Below, in pieces: positions 5,697 through 12,486 of a stretch of 12,769 bases of DNA (position 1 is its first letter; the number at the start of each line of letters is the position of its first letter). The stretch is from NCBI RefSeq assembly GCF_044344315.1, contig NZ_JBIJDC010000126.1:1-12769 (forward strand), given 5' to 3'. Position numbers and translations under genes: made by a program. Origin of the DNA: Zoogloea sp044344315. GTDB lineage: Bacteria; Pseudomonadota; Gammaproteobacteria; Burkholderiales; Rhodocyclaceae. The notes below the pieces were generated by a model that searched no databases, was not told where the DNA came from, and saw nothing but the letters and a program-made list of their open reading frames with translations.

Positions 5697-6872
5697 ATGA
5701 GCGCCAACACACTCCCCGGCGACGACGGGGCGTCGAGCATCCGCATCGGCTCAAGTCACAGCCACGATCCGGCGGAGGCCTCCCTAGAGCTGGCCGCCAG
5801 GCTGATCCCTGCAGAGGGAGGTCTGTCCGTCGTCTTCGCATCGAGCCGCTATGCGCCGGATGCCCTGGCCACCAGCCTGTGTTCGGCCTTTGGCGACACG
5901 GCCCTGATCGGCTGTACCACTGCAGGGGAGATCGGCCCGGGGGGATACCAGGAGGGCAGCCTCAGCGGTGCCCACTTCGGCCCCGAAGAAATCGACTTCG
6001 AGATCGGCCTGCTGGAGGATCTGGCACACACCGACGCCCGCAGCATGACGCTTTTCGCCCAGGAGTTGCGCAGCCGGCTGCAGGCCCGTCAGGGCGGCCT
6101 GGACAACGCACGCTGCTTCGCCTTCATGCTGGTGGACGGGCTCTCCTCGCGGGAAGAGTCCGTAGCCCGGGCCTTTCACGACGGGCTGGGTGGCATCCCC
6201 CTCACCGGCGGCTCCGCCGGTGACGAGTTGAGCTTCACCGACACCCGCGTGATCTTCCGAGGGCGCTTGGTACGTAACGCCGCGGTGCTGCTGGTGGCCA
6301 CCTCGGAGCGCCCCTTCACGCTCTTCAAGACCCAGCATTTCAGCCCCACCGACACGCGCCTTGTGGTCACCGGCGCCATCCCCGAAAGACGCATCGTCAC
6401 CGAAATCAACGGCTGCCCGGCTGCGCCAGAGTACGCCCGCGCGCTGGGCATGGACCCGGCTGCCCTGACCCCGCATGTCTTTGCAGCCCATCCGGTAGTG
6501 GTGCGCATCGGCAATGCAGACTTCGTGCGCTCGATCCAGCGCGTCAATGGGGATGGCAGCCTGAGTTTCTTCTGCGCCATCGACCGGGGCATTGTGTTCC
6601 GCATGGCCCATGGCGAGGACATCCTGTCCAATCTGGACACGGCACTGAAAGAGGCTGCCGGAAAAATCGGCGAGGTGGAACTCATCCTGGGATGCGACTG
6701 CATCCTGCGCCTGCTTGAGTGCCGCGCCCGAAACATCGTCGACGCCGTCAGCGCGCGCCTGGCGGCCAGCCGCGTCATCGGTTTCAATACCTTCGGAGAA
6801 CAGTACCGAGGCATGCATATCAATCAAACCTTCACCGGCATTGCCTTTGGCAAACGGCCAGCGCTGCCATGA
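5697..6872 (+). CDS. FIST-domain sensor protein, NosP-like
   Basis: A 391-residue protein made of FIST_N and FIST_C domains with no membrane segment or signal peptide. Hallmarks are GCTTAGEI (72-79), GGSAGD (171-176), GCDCILRLLE (332-341) and the C-terminal GFNTFGEQYRGMHINQTF (362-379). FIST domains are predicted small-ligand sensors; the NosP branch binds haem and nitric oxide and is usually encoded beside histidine kinases or cyclic di-GMP enzymes. Here the stop overlaps the start of a PAS-GGDEF-EAL gene (ATGA), which points to stoichiometric expression and direct partnership. Histidines that could hold haem are present (for example His260, His265, His374), but I cannot assign the ligand. 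A GGAGGAG ribosome site stands 11-12 bases before the ATG. Alternatives are sensing of an amino acid or aromatic compound. Confidence 0.88.
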   Translation: MSANTLPGDDGASSIRIGSSHSHDPAEASLELAARLIPAEGGLSVVFASSRYAPDALATSLCSAFGDTALIGCTTAGEIGPGGYQEGSLSGAHFGPEEIDFEIGLLEDLAHTDARSMTLFAQELRSRLQARQGGLDNARCFAFMLVDGLSSREESVARAFHDGLGGIPLTGGSAGDELSFTDTRVIFRGRLVRNAAVLLVATSERPFTLFKTQHFSPTDTRLVVTGAIPERRIVTEINGCPAAPEYARALGMDPAALTPHVFAAHPVVVRIGNADFVRSIQRVNGDGSLSFFCAIDRGIVFRMAHGEDILSNLDTALKEAAGKIGEVELILGCDCILRLLECRARNIVDAVSARLAASRVIGFNTFGEQYRGMHINQTFTGIAFGKRPALP

Positions 6873-9800
6873 GCGTGCTGGGTGACATCCGCTGCGCCAG
6901 CCATGACAGCGATGGCCTGCTTGAGGAGCTCCTGCGCCGGGACAAGATCATTGATGCCTTGGTTTACCAGGTTGAGCGCAGCCTCAACGACCAGGGCCGC
7001 GACTACGGCCTGCTGCAGACCACCGTAGTGCTGGAGGAGCAGATCCGTCAGCGCACCGAGGAACTGACCGCAGCACTGGAAGCCCTCGGCGAAGTCTCAG
7101 CGCGGGCCACCGCCGCACGCCTTCAACTGGAAACGGCGGTGGACAACATCTCCGACGGCTTTGCGCTGTTCGGCCCCGACGATCAGGTGCTGCTGTGCAA
7201 CGAGGCCTTCCGCCAGCTCGACCGCCTGGCCGGCAACACCGGCAACCGCCCCTTGGGCGACATGCTGGCCGAGACCGCCGGTCGCGATTCCGCTGCCGGC
7301 CGAACACTGCTGCCCACCCTCCGGGCCGGACGCGGGCAGGACGGACGCTGCGAGATGCAGCTGCCCTCGGGCCAGGCGCTGCAGATACGCGAACACCGCA
7401 TGGCCGATGGCTGCCTGGTGGGCATCTACTCGGACGTCACCGACCTCAAAGCCGAAGAGGCCCGCCTGCGCCAGCGCGAACTGGCCCATAAGTCTCGCCT
7501 GCTGCAATCCACCCTCGACACCATCGACCATGGCATCGCCGTATTCGATGCCGAACACCGGCTGGTCGCCTGGAACCTGCGCTACTTCGAACTGCTGGCC
7601 CTCCCCCTCGACCTTGCCCAGGCCGGCAGCCCCCTGGATGCCCTGCGCGGCGCCAGCCCCACCATGATCCGCCTGTGCCCGTCCAAGCTCGGCGCCCTGT
7701 CTCGCATCAGCCGCTTCGAACAGACTCAAGCCGCCGGAACCGTGCTTGAGCTTGCACGCTTTCCGATGCCGGACGGCGGCTTCGTGATCAGCGCCAGCGA
7801 CATCACCTCCCTCAAGGCTGGCGAGGAGCGCATCCGCCACCTGCTGGGCCAGCAACGGGCAATCTTCGACAACGCCCACGTGGGCATCATCCTGGCGGAC
7901 GACCGCAAGATGCTCGACGTGAACACCCGCATGGCCGAGATCTTCGGCTACGCCTCACCGGCAGAAATGATCGACCAGCTCACCGAGATCCTCTACCCCA
8001 GCCGACAGGACTACCTGAGCGTGGGCGGCCGGATCTACGGCGAGCTGGCCCGCAGCGGTTACAGCGAAGGCGACACGCGCATGGTGCGCAAGGATGGCAG
8101 CCCCGTATGGATACGCCTGTCGGGCCGCCCACTGGACATCAGCGCCCCCCTTGCAGGCTCCATCTGGGTGTTCACCGACATCACCCCCCAGCGTGAGCAG
8201 CAGGCCCAGCTCGAACTCGCCCAGCTGGTCTTCAACCACAGCAACGAAGCCCTGATGGTCACCGATGCAGAGAACCGCATCCAGAGCATCAACACGGCCT
8301 TCACGACCATCACCGGCTACACCGCCGCCGAGGCCGTCGGCCAGACCCCCGGCATGCTCAAGTCCGGCCAGCACGATGCCGACTTCTACCGGGCCATGTG
8401 GGAAACCCTCGACCGGGAAGACCGCTGGGAAGGCGAGATCATCGACCGCCACAAGAGCGGCCGCCTCTACCCCAAGTGGCTGACCATCCGCGTCGTGCGC
8501 AATCCGGACCAGCAGGTGGCCCACTACGTAGCCGCCTTCAGCGACATCAGCGTGCGCAAGGCCGCCGAGGAGAAGATCCAGTACCTGGCCCACCACGACG
8601 CCCTCACCGGCCTGCCCAACCGGGTCCTGCTGCGCGACCGCTTCGAACAGATGTACCAGCGGGTCAGCCGCGGGCACCGCGCCCTGGCCATGTACTTCCT
8701 CGACCTGGACCACTTCAAGCGCATCAACGACACCCTCGGCCATGGCATCGGCGACGAACTGCTGATCGCCGTGACCCGCCGTCTCACCCACTGCCTGCGC
8801 CGTAGCGACACCATCAGCCGCCTCGGCGGAGACGAGTTCATCATCCTGGTGGAGGGCGACGAATCAGTGCGCTTTTTTGCTGCCGTCGCCGAAAAGATCT
8901 GCCGTGCCCTGGAGGCGCCCTTCGATCTGGGCGGCCAGGCCCTCACCTCCACCGGCACCCTGGGTATTGCCGTAGCCCCTGTGGACGGCACCGATTTCGA
9001 CACCCTGATGAAGAAGGCCGACATGGCCATGTACCACGCCAAGGGCCTGGGGCGCGGCAGCTTCAGCTTCTTCGACGTGCGCATGAACAAGGACTCGGCC
9101 GATCGCCTGGCCCTCACCACGCGCCTGCGCCACGCCCTGTCGGCTGGCGAGCTGCGCCTGGTGTATCAGCCCCAGTTCGCCCTCGACGACGGCCGCATGA
9201 CCGGCGTTGAAGCGCTGATGCGCTGGCGTTCAAGCCACGCCGGCGAGATCAGCCCGGGGCAGTTCATTCCTCTGGCTGAAGAAACCGGCCTGATCGTGCC
9301 CATGGGCGAATGGGCCCTGCACGAATCCTGCCGAATGGCGCGGACCTTGAGCGACGCCGGCCGCCCGCTGCGCATTGCCGTCAATGTGTCGGCCGTGCAG
9401 CTCCACAAGGACGATTTCGGCACCACCCTGGCAGCCGTACTGCGCGACACCGGCGCCACGCCCTCGAGCATCGAGCTGGAGCTGACCGAGTCCACCCTGA
9501 TGACCGACGCCGCACGCTTCATCGACCTGATCGCCAGCGTGCGGGCCCTGGGCATCTCGGTGGCCATCGACGATTTTGGTACGGGCTATTCCAGCCTGGC
9601 CTACCTGAAGCGCTTCCAGGTCAGCAAGCTCAAGGTGGATCGCTCCTTCGTCCAGGACATCACTGACGACGAGGAAGACCGGGCGATTGCTGACGCCATC
9701 GTGAGGATGGGCCAGTCGCTGAAACTCCGGGTCATCGCCGAAGGGGTGGAAACCCGGGCCCAGCTGGACTACCTCACCGGCATCGGCTGCCACGAAGCCC

Positions 9801-9877
9801 AGGGCTTCCTGCTCAGCCGGCCGATCGAGGTGGCGGCCCTGCACCACAGGATGACGGGCCGGGCAGCACCGCACTGA
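6869..9877 (+). CDS. PAS4-GGDEF-EAL cyclic di-GMP turnover protein
   Basis: A soluble 1002-residue protein. Domain order: an N-terminal helical, probably coiled-coil segment (about 12-85), four PAS domains (about 86-195, 211-315, 325-440, 450-565, the first two of the PAS_7 type), GGDEF (about 573-732) and EAL (about 750-1000). The cyclase motif GGDEF is intact at 653-657, and an RxxD inhibitory site (Arg644-Asp647) precedes it at the standard five-residue spacing. The phosphodiesterase side is also complete: EAL at 781-783, ELTES (Glu874), DDFGTG (901-906), Lys922 and EGVET (958-962). Synthesis, hydrolysis or a switch between them is therefore possible. The start overlaps the FIST stop, so the FIST protein is the likely input partner. 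There are no membrane segments, matching a cytosolic sensor. It ends convergently with the dioxygenase gene. Confidence 0.93.
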   Translation: MSVLGDIRCASHDSDGLLEELLRRDKIIDALVYQVERSLNDQGRDYGLLQTTVVLEEQIRQRTEELTAALEALGEVSARATAARLQLETAVDNISDGFALFGPDDQVLLCNEAFRQLDRLAGNTGNRPLGDMLAETAGRDSAAGRTLLPTLRAGRGQDGRCEMQLPSGQALQIREHRMADGCLVGIYSDVTDLKAEEARLRQRELAHKSRLLQSTLDTIDHGIAVFDAEHRLVAWNLRYFELLALPLDLAQAGSPLDALRGASPTMIRLCPSKLGALSRISRFEQTQAAGTVLELARFPMPDGGFVISASDITSLKAGEERIRHLLGQQRAIFDNAHVGIILADDRKMLDVNTRMAEIFGYASPAEMIDQLTEILYPSRQDYLSVGGRIYGELARSGYSEGDTRMVRKDGSPVWIRLSGRPLDISAPLAGSIWVFTDITPQREQQAQLELAQLVFNHSNEALMVTDAENRIQSINTAFTTITGYTAAEAVGQTPGMLKSGQHDADFYRAMWETLDREDRWEGEIIDRHKSGRLYPKWLTIRVVRNPDQQVAHYVAAFSDISVRKAAEEKIQYLAHHDALTGLPNRVLLRDRFEQMYQRVSRGHRALAMYFLDLDHFKRINDTLGHGIGDELLIAVTRRLTHCLRRSDTISRLGGDEFIILVEGDESVRFFAAVAEKICRALEAPFDLGGQALTSTGTLGIAVAPVDGTDFDTLMKKADMAMYHAKGLGRGSFSFFDVRMNKDSADRLALTTRLRHALSAGELRLVYQPQFALDDGRMTGVEALMRWRSSHAGEISPGQFIPLAEETGLIVPMGEWALHESCRMARTLSDAGRPLRIAVNVSAVQLHKDDFGTTLAAVLRDTGATPSSIELELTESTLMTDAARFIDLIASVRALGISVAIDDFGTGYSSLAYLKRFQVSKLKVDRSFVQDITDDEEDRAIADAIVRMGQSLKLRVIAEGVETRAQLDYLTGIGCHEAQGFLLSRPIEVAALHHRMTGRAAPH

Positions 9878-9888
9878 GCGCGCGGAGC

Positions 9889-9914
9889 GACCGGCCCACC
9901 AAGCTGGCCGGGTC
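9889..9914. terminator. Hairpin between convergent genes, possible two-way terminator
   Basis: CCGGCC (9891-9896) and GGCCGG (9906-9911) form a strong stem with a nine-base loop in the 35 bases between the GGDEF-EAL stop (9877) and the dioxygenase stop (9913); the stem can be lengthened with a bulge using GACC and GGTC. There is no clear T-run on either strand, so intrinsic termination is uncertain, but the place is right for separating converging transcripts. Confidence 0.45.
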
Positions 9915-10842
9915 AGGACACCACGGTCAGGAAGCGCTCATTGAGCTTGCGGTCGTGGTAGAAGACGCCGGTCCCGACCTCTTCCCAGGTCCAGGTGATG
10001 GGCGCGTAGTCCGGGTAAGGCTGGTAGCCGCCGCAGAAGGTCTCGAAGCGGTTGCCCGACGGGTCGAAGGCGTAGATGGTGGTACCGCGGGTCACCCCGT
10101 GGCGGGTCGGGCCGATGTCAATGGACACCTTGTTCATGGACATGATGTCCGCGGCACGCAGCACCTTCTCCCAGGTGTCCAGCAGGAAGGACACGTGGTG
10201 CAGCTTGCCCGGCTCCGGGTGACGCACCAGGGCGATGTCGTGGGCCTTGTGGGAGCACGACAGCCAGATCGCCAGATCAGTCTTGCCATCTTCCATCAGC
10301 ACCCGCTCCACCAGGTAGAAACCCAGCACGTCCTCGAAGAGCTTCTGCACTTTCTCGATGTCCGGGCCGTACAGCAGGGCATGATCCAGGCGCACCGGGG
10401 CGATGCCGCGCTCGGCGTCGGGGGTCCAGGGATCGGGGTTGACGTAGGCCATGCCGTTGCCCACGTCGGTTTTTTCGGCGTAGAGCTCGATGGCGTGGCC
10501 GGAGGGGATCATGAAACGCACGCGCTCGCCGGTTTCGAGCAGCTCACCCGCCGGGATGCGCTCGGTGCTCACACCGTAGGCCTTCAGGTCGGCGTCGAGC
10601 TTTTCCAGGGTGGCCTTGTCGGCAACCTTGAAGGCAAAGAAATCCATGCCGGCCGAGTCGGCCTCACGCAGGATCAGGCTGTTGTGGTCGCGCTCGTCCC
10701 AGGCCTTGAAATACACCCGGCCCTGGGCATCACGGCCGGTCTCGATGAGACCCAGCACGTTCTTGTAGTGATTGACACCTTCTTCCAGGTCCAGCACGCG
10801 CAGCTGCATGTGGCCGGGACGCATTACACCGGTAACTGCCAT
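9913..10842 (-). CDS. dmpB: Catechol 2,3-dioxygenase (extradiol, type I)
   Basis: A 309-residue two-domain extradiol dioxygenase close in length and pattern to XylE/DmpB (307). It opens catechol between C2 and C3 with O2 to 2-hydroxymuconic semialdehyde, using Fe(II). The iron ligands are His154 (RLDH), His216 (LHHVSF) and Glu267 (NRFETF); the acid-base residues are His201 (KAHD), His248 (GPTRHG) and Tyr257. The C-terminus FYHDRKLNERFLTVVS is the family signature end. It starts after an AGAGGAG ribosome site and has its own promoter about 75 bases upstream, so it may be made both alone and by read-through from dmpP. The gene is separated from the next pathway gene by the plus-strand signalling block, which is not the classical layout. 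The ferredoxin that usually protects this enzyme is not encoded next to it. Confidence 0.97.
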   Translation of the reverse strand: MAVTGVMRPGHMQLRVLDLEEGVNHYKNVLGLIETGRDAQGRVYFKAWDERDHNSLILREADSAGMDFFAFKVADKATLEKLDADLKAYGVSTERIPAGELLETGERVRFMIPSGHAIELYAEKTDVGNGMAYVNPDPWTPDAERGIAPVRLDHALLYGPDIEKVQKLFEDVLGFYLVERVLMEDGKTDLAIWLSCSHKAHDIALVRHPEPGKLHHVSFLLDTWEKVLRAADIMSMNKVSIDIGPTRHGVTRGTTIYAFDPSGNRFETFCGGYQPYPDYAPITWTWEEVGTGVFYHDRKLNERFLTVVS

Positions 10843-10914
10843 GTTCTTGTCTCCTCTTTGTCTTTGAATGTTCGCCTCGCCCGGGTGCAGGCCGCGGCGG
10901 CGAGTGCTGCTGCC

Positions 10915-10943
10915 TATCTTAATCAGCCTTCTCGATAAGTCAA
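10915..10943 (-). promoter_or_regulatory. Sigma-70-like promoter of the catechol 2,3-dioxygenase gene
   Basis: On the minus strand TTGACT (10938-10943) and AAGATA (10915-10920) are exactly 17 bases apart. The predicted start, near 10908, gives a leader of about 65 bases. The early leader can form a six-pair stem, using plus-strand segments CTCGCC (10876-10881) and GGCGAG (10899-10904), which may stabilise the message. The -35 box lies inside the conserved TCTCGA element, as at the lower-pathway promoter. Confidence 0.6.
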
Positions 10944-10956
10944 ACTTTTCTCGAGA
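10930..10956. promoter_or_regulatory. Putative operator B, TCTCGA-N13-TCTCGAGA
   Basis: TCTCGA at 10930-10935 and the palindrome TCTCGAGA at 10949-10956 are 13 bases apart, exactly as at 4713-4739. By eye, the eight-base palindrome occurs nowhere else in the window. Both copies overlap the -35 box of a promoter for catabolic genes on the minus strand. Common control by the GntR protein encoded between the two copies is the simplest explanation. Confidence 0.6.
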
Positions 10957-11000
10957 TTTTATTTGTCTATGGGAGAGGCTGCACCTGTGGGGTCGAATTC
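10949..11000 (+). repeat. Copy B of a degenerate promoter-region repeat
   Basis: This segment matches 4732-4780 in the same orientation: TCTCGAGATTTT, then GTCTATG, then GAATTC (10995-11000), with the same 23 bases between the last two blocks. In copy A the last block gives the likely -10 box of gntR (TAGAAT); here it reads TCGAAT, so plus-strand promoter activity, which would run antisense into dmpP, is probably lost or weak. Confidence 0.5.
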
Positions 11001-11008
11001 AATCGCCC

Positions 11009-12064
11009 CTATACCCGCTTGAACAGCGGGCTCCGCACCTGCTGGGCGTCGGCGGCCGAGAAGAACTTCTCGGTGAAGATGTCGTTCTCGAACAGCCGGC
11101 CCTGCATCAGGGTCGAGATGCACGCGTCGATCATCAGCGGCGGCCCGCACAGATAGGCCTTGTGGCCACGGAAATCGTTGTCGAAATGGGCCTTGGCCGC
11201 GTCGTGCACGTAGCCGCGAAAGCCCTGCCAGTCCGAATCCGCCGCCTCGTCCGACAGGGCCGGCACGTAGTGGAAGTTGGGATGGCGCTCGGCCAGGGCC
11301 AGGAACTCGTCGTGGTAATAGAGCTCGGCCCGGCTGCGCTGCCCGTACACCAGGGTGATGGGAAGCTCGCAGCCTTCACCCAGCAGATCAAGGATCATGC
11401 TGCGCGGGCTGGACAGACCAGAGCCCCCCGCCATGAAGATCAGCGGGACGTGGGCCGACTTGCGCACGAAGAAACGCCCATAGGGGCCGGAGAAATTCAG
11501 CCGGTCTCCAACGGAGAGCTCCTCGTGGAGGTAGCCCGTCCCGGCGCCGCCGGGCACCACGCGCACGTTGAGCTCCACCTCCCTGCCCTGCCCCGGCGCA
11601 TTGGCCAGGGAGAAGGCGCGGCTGATGCCCAGACCGGGAATCTCCAGGTTGATGTACTGCCCCGCCTGGAAATGGATGGCTTCATCCAGCTGGATGAAGA
11701 TGCCCTTGATCGTCGGGGTGAGCTTTTCGATACGGCTCACGGTCCCCGGAAAGTCTTTCACCGGGATGGACTCGGCGTCCGGCTCCTCGTCGATCTCCGC
11801 CTCGATGGTCACGTCCGACTCCAGGCGCGCGCAGCAGGCCAGGGTCTTGCCCTCGGTGCGCTCGAAGTCCATCAGCGCAAAGCTGGAAGCCTCACCGTGA
11901 TCGACCTCTCCATCCACCACCTGCACCTTGCAGGTGGCGCACAGGCCATGGCAGCAGGCATGGGGCAGCCAGATGCCGGCGCGCAGGGACGCGTCGAGGA
12001 TGGTCTGGCCGTCCTCCACCTCGATGGTCTGGCCCAGGGGCTCGATGGTCAGTTCGTAGGACAT
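11009..12064 (-). CDS. dmpP: Phenol hydroxylase reductase component (P5, FAD and 2Fe-2S)
   Basis: A 351-residue reductase, matching the usual DmpP length. The N-terminal plant-type ferredoxin domain holds one 2Fe-2S cluster with Cys37, Cys42, Cys45 and Cys77 (HACCHGLCATC and TLACC). It is followed by an FAD domain with RAFSLAN (149-155) and an NAD(P)H domain with GGSGLSSPRSM (213-223) and CGPPLMID (306-313). It passes electrons from NADH to the diiron oxygenase component of the multicomponent phenol hydroxylase. The start MSYELTIEPL lies two bases after the dmpO stop, with GAG-type ribosome sequence inside the end of dmpO; a longer in-frame reading to 12340 overlaps dmpO and is rejected. It is the last hydroxylase gene; dmpQ, expected next, is absent. 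Confidence 0.96.
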   Translation of the reverse strand: MSYELTIEPLGQTIEVEDGQTILDASLRAGIWLPHACCHGLCATCKVQVVDGEVDHGEASSFALMDFERTEGKTLACCARLESDVTIEAEIDEEPDAESIPVKDFPGTVSRIEKLTPTIKGIFIQLDEAIHFQAGQYINLEIPGLGISRAFSLANAPGQGREVELNVRVVPGGAGTGYLHEELSVGDRLNFSGPYGRFFVRKSAHVPLIFMAGGSGLSSPRSMILDLLGEGCELPITLVYGQRSRAELYYHDEFLALAERHPNFHYVPALSDEAADSDWQGFRGYVHDAAKAHFDNDFRGHKAYLCGPPLMIDACISTLMQGRLFENDIFTEKFFSAADAQQVRSPLFKRV

Positions 12065-12066
12065 GC

Positions 12067-12426
12067 TCAGCTCGCCGTGCCCTGGATGCCATTGAGGCCC
12101 GGTGTCTGGAAGCGCAGCACGTCCTTGTGCTTGAGGCCCAGCTCGGCCAGGGTCTTGTTGAAATCCGCCTGCCAGGGCTGACCGGACTTGAGCCATACCA
12201 CCTTCCTCCAGTCGATCTGCGCGAAGTCCGGGTGGTAGCCGAAGACGCCCGGCAGCACCTTGTCGATGATGTCGCCGAAACGCATGGCCGGCGGCATGGG
12301 CAGGCAGAACGGCGCACAGAACATCAGGTGCTTGTCCCACCCGATGTACAGCAGCTGGTTGCCGTGAAAGTTCTCGAGCCGGTCGGCGGGCTCGAAGGTG
12401 TATTCCTTGATGGCAGCAACGCCCAT
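12067..12426 (-). CDS. dmpO: Phenol hydroxylase subunit P4
   Basis: A 119-residue protein with the DmpO/P4 family pattern: an N-terminal YTFEPADRLENFHGNQLLYI stretch, WDKHLMFCAPFCLPMPP, and the central FGDIIDKVLPGVFGYHPDFAQIDW. It is the small gamma subunit of the multicomponent phenol hydroxylase oxygenase, which packs with DmpN and DmpL as an (alpha-beta-gamma)2 complex; it has no redox centre of its own. It starts after a GAGGAG ribosome site, 60 bases behind the dmpN stop, and ends two bases before dmpP, so O and P are tightly coupled while N and O are separated by a hairpin. Confidence 0.95.
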   Translation of the reverse strand: MGVAAIKEYTFEPADRLENFHGNQLLYIGWDKHLMFCAPFCLPMPPAMRFGDIIDKVLPGVFGYHPDFAQIDWRKVVWLKSGQPWQADFNKTLAELGLKHKDVLRFQTPGLNGIQGTAS

Positions 12427-12452
12427 GTTTGTCTCCTCGTTCTTATGTGCAG

Positions 12453-12477
12453 GGGAAGCCGGCCGGGCCGGCTTCCC
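12453..12477. repeat. Perfect 11-pair hairpin between dmpN and dmpO
   Basis: GGGAAGCCGGC (12453-12463) and GCCGGCTTCCC (12467-12477) are exact reverse complements around the three-base loop CGG. It fills most of the 60-base gap between the dmpN stop and the dmpO ribosome site. No T-run follows on the minus strand, so it is more likely a message-stabilising or processing element, or a partial attenuator setting oxygenase-to-reductase ratio, than a full terminator. Confidence 0.7.
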
Positions 12478-12486
12478 GGGGATGCA

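Noticed and set aside
10843..11008. A hidden small ferredoxin gene between dmpP and the dioxygenase gene
   Set aside because: The gap is only 166 bases, holds a promoter and AT-rich control sequence, and has no frame with the cysteine pattern of a 2Fe-2S ferredoxin.
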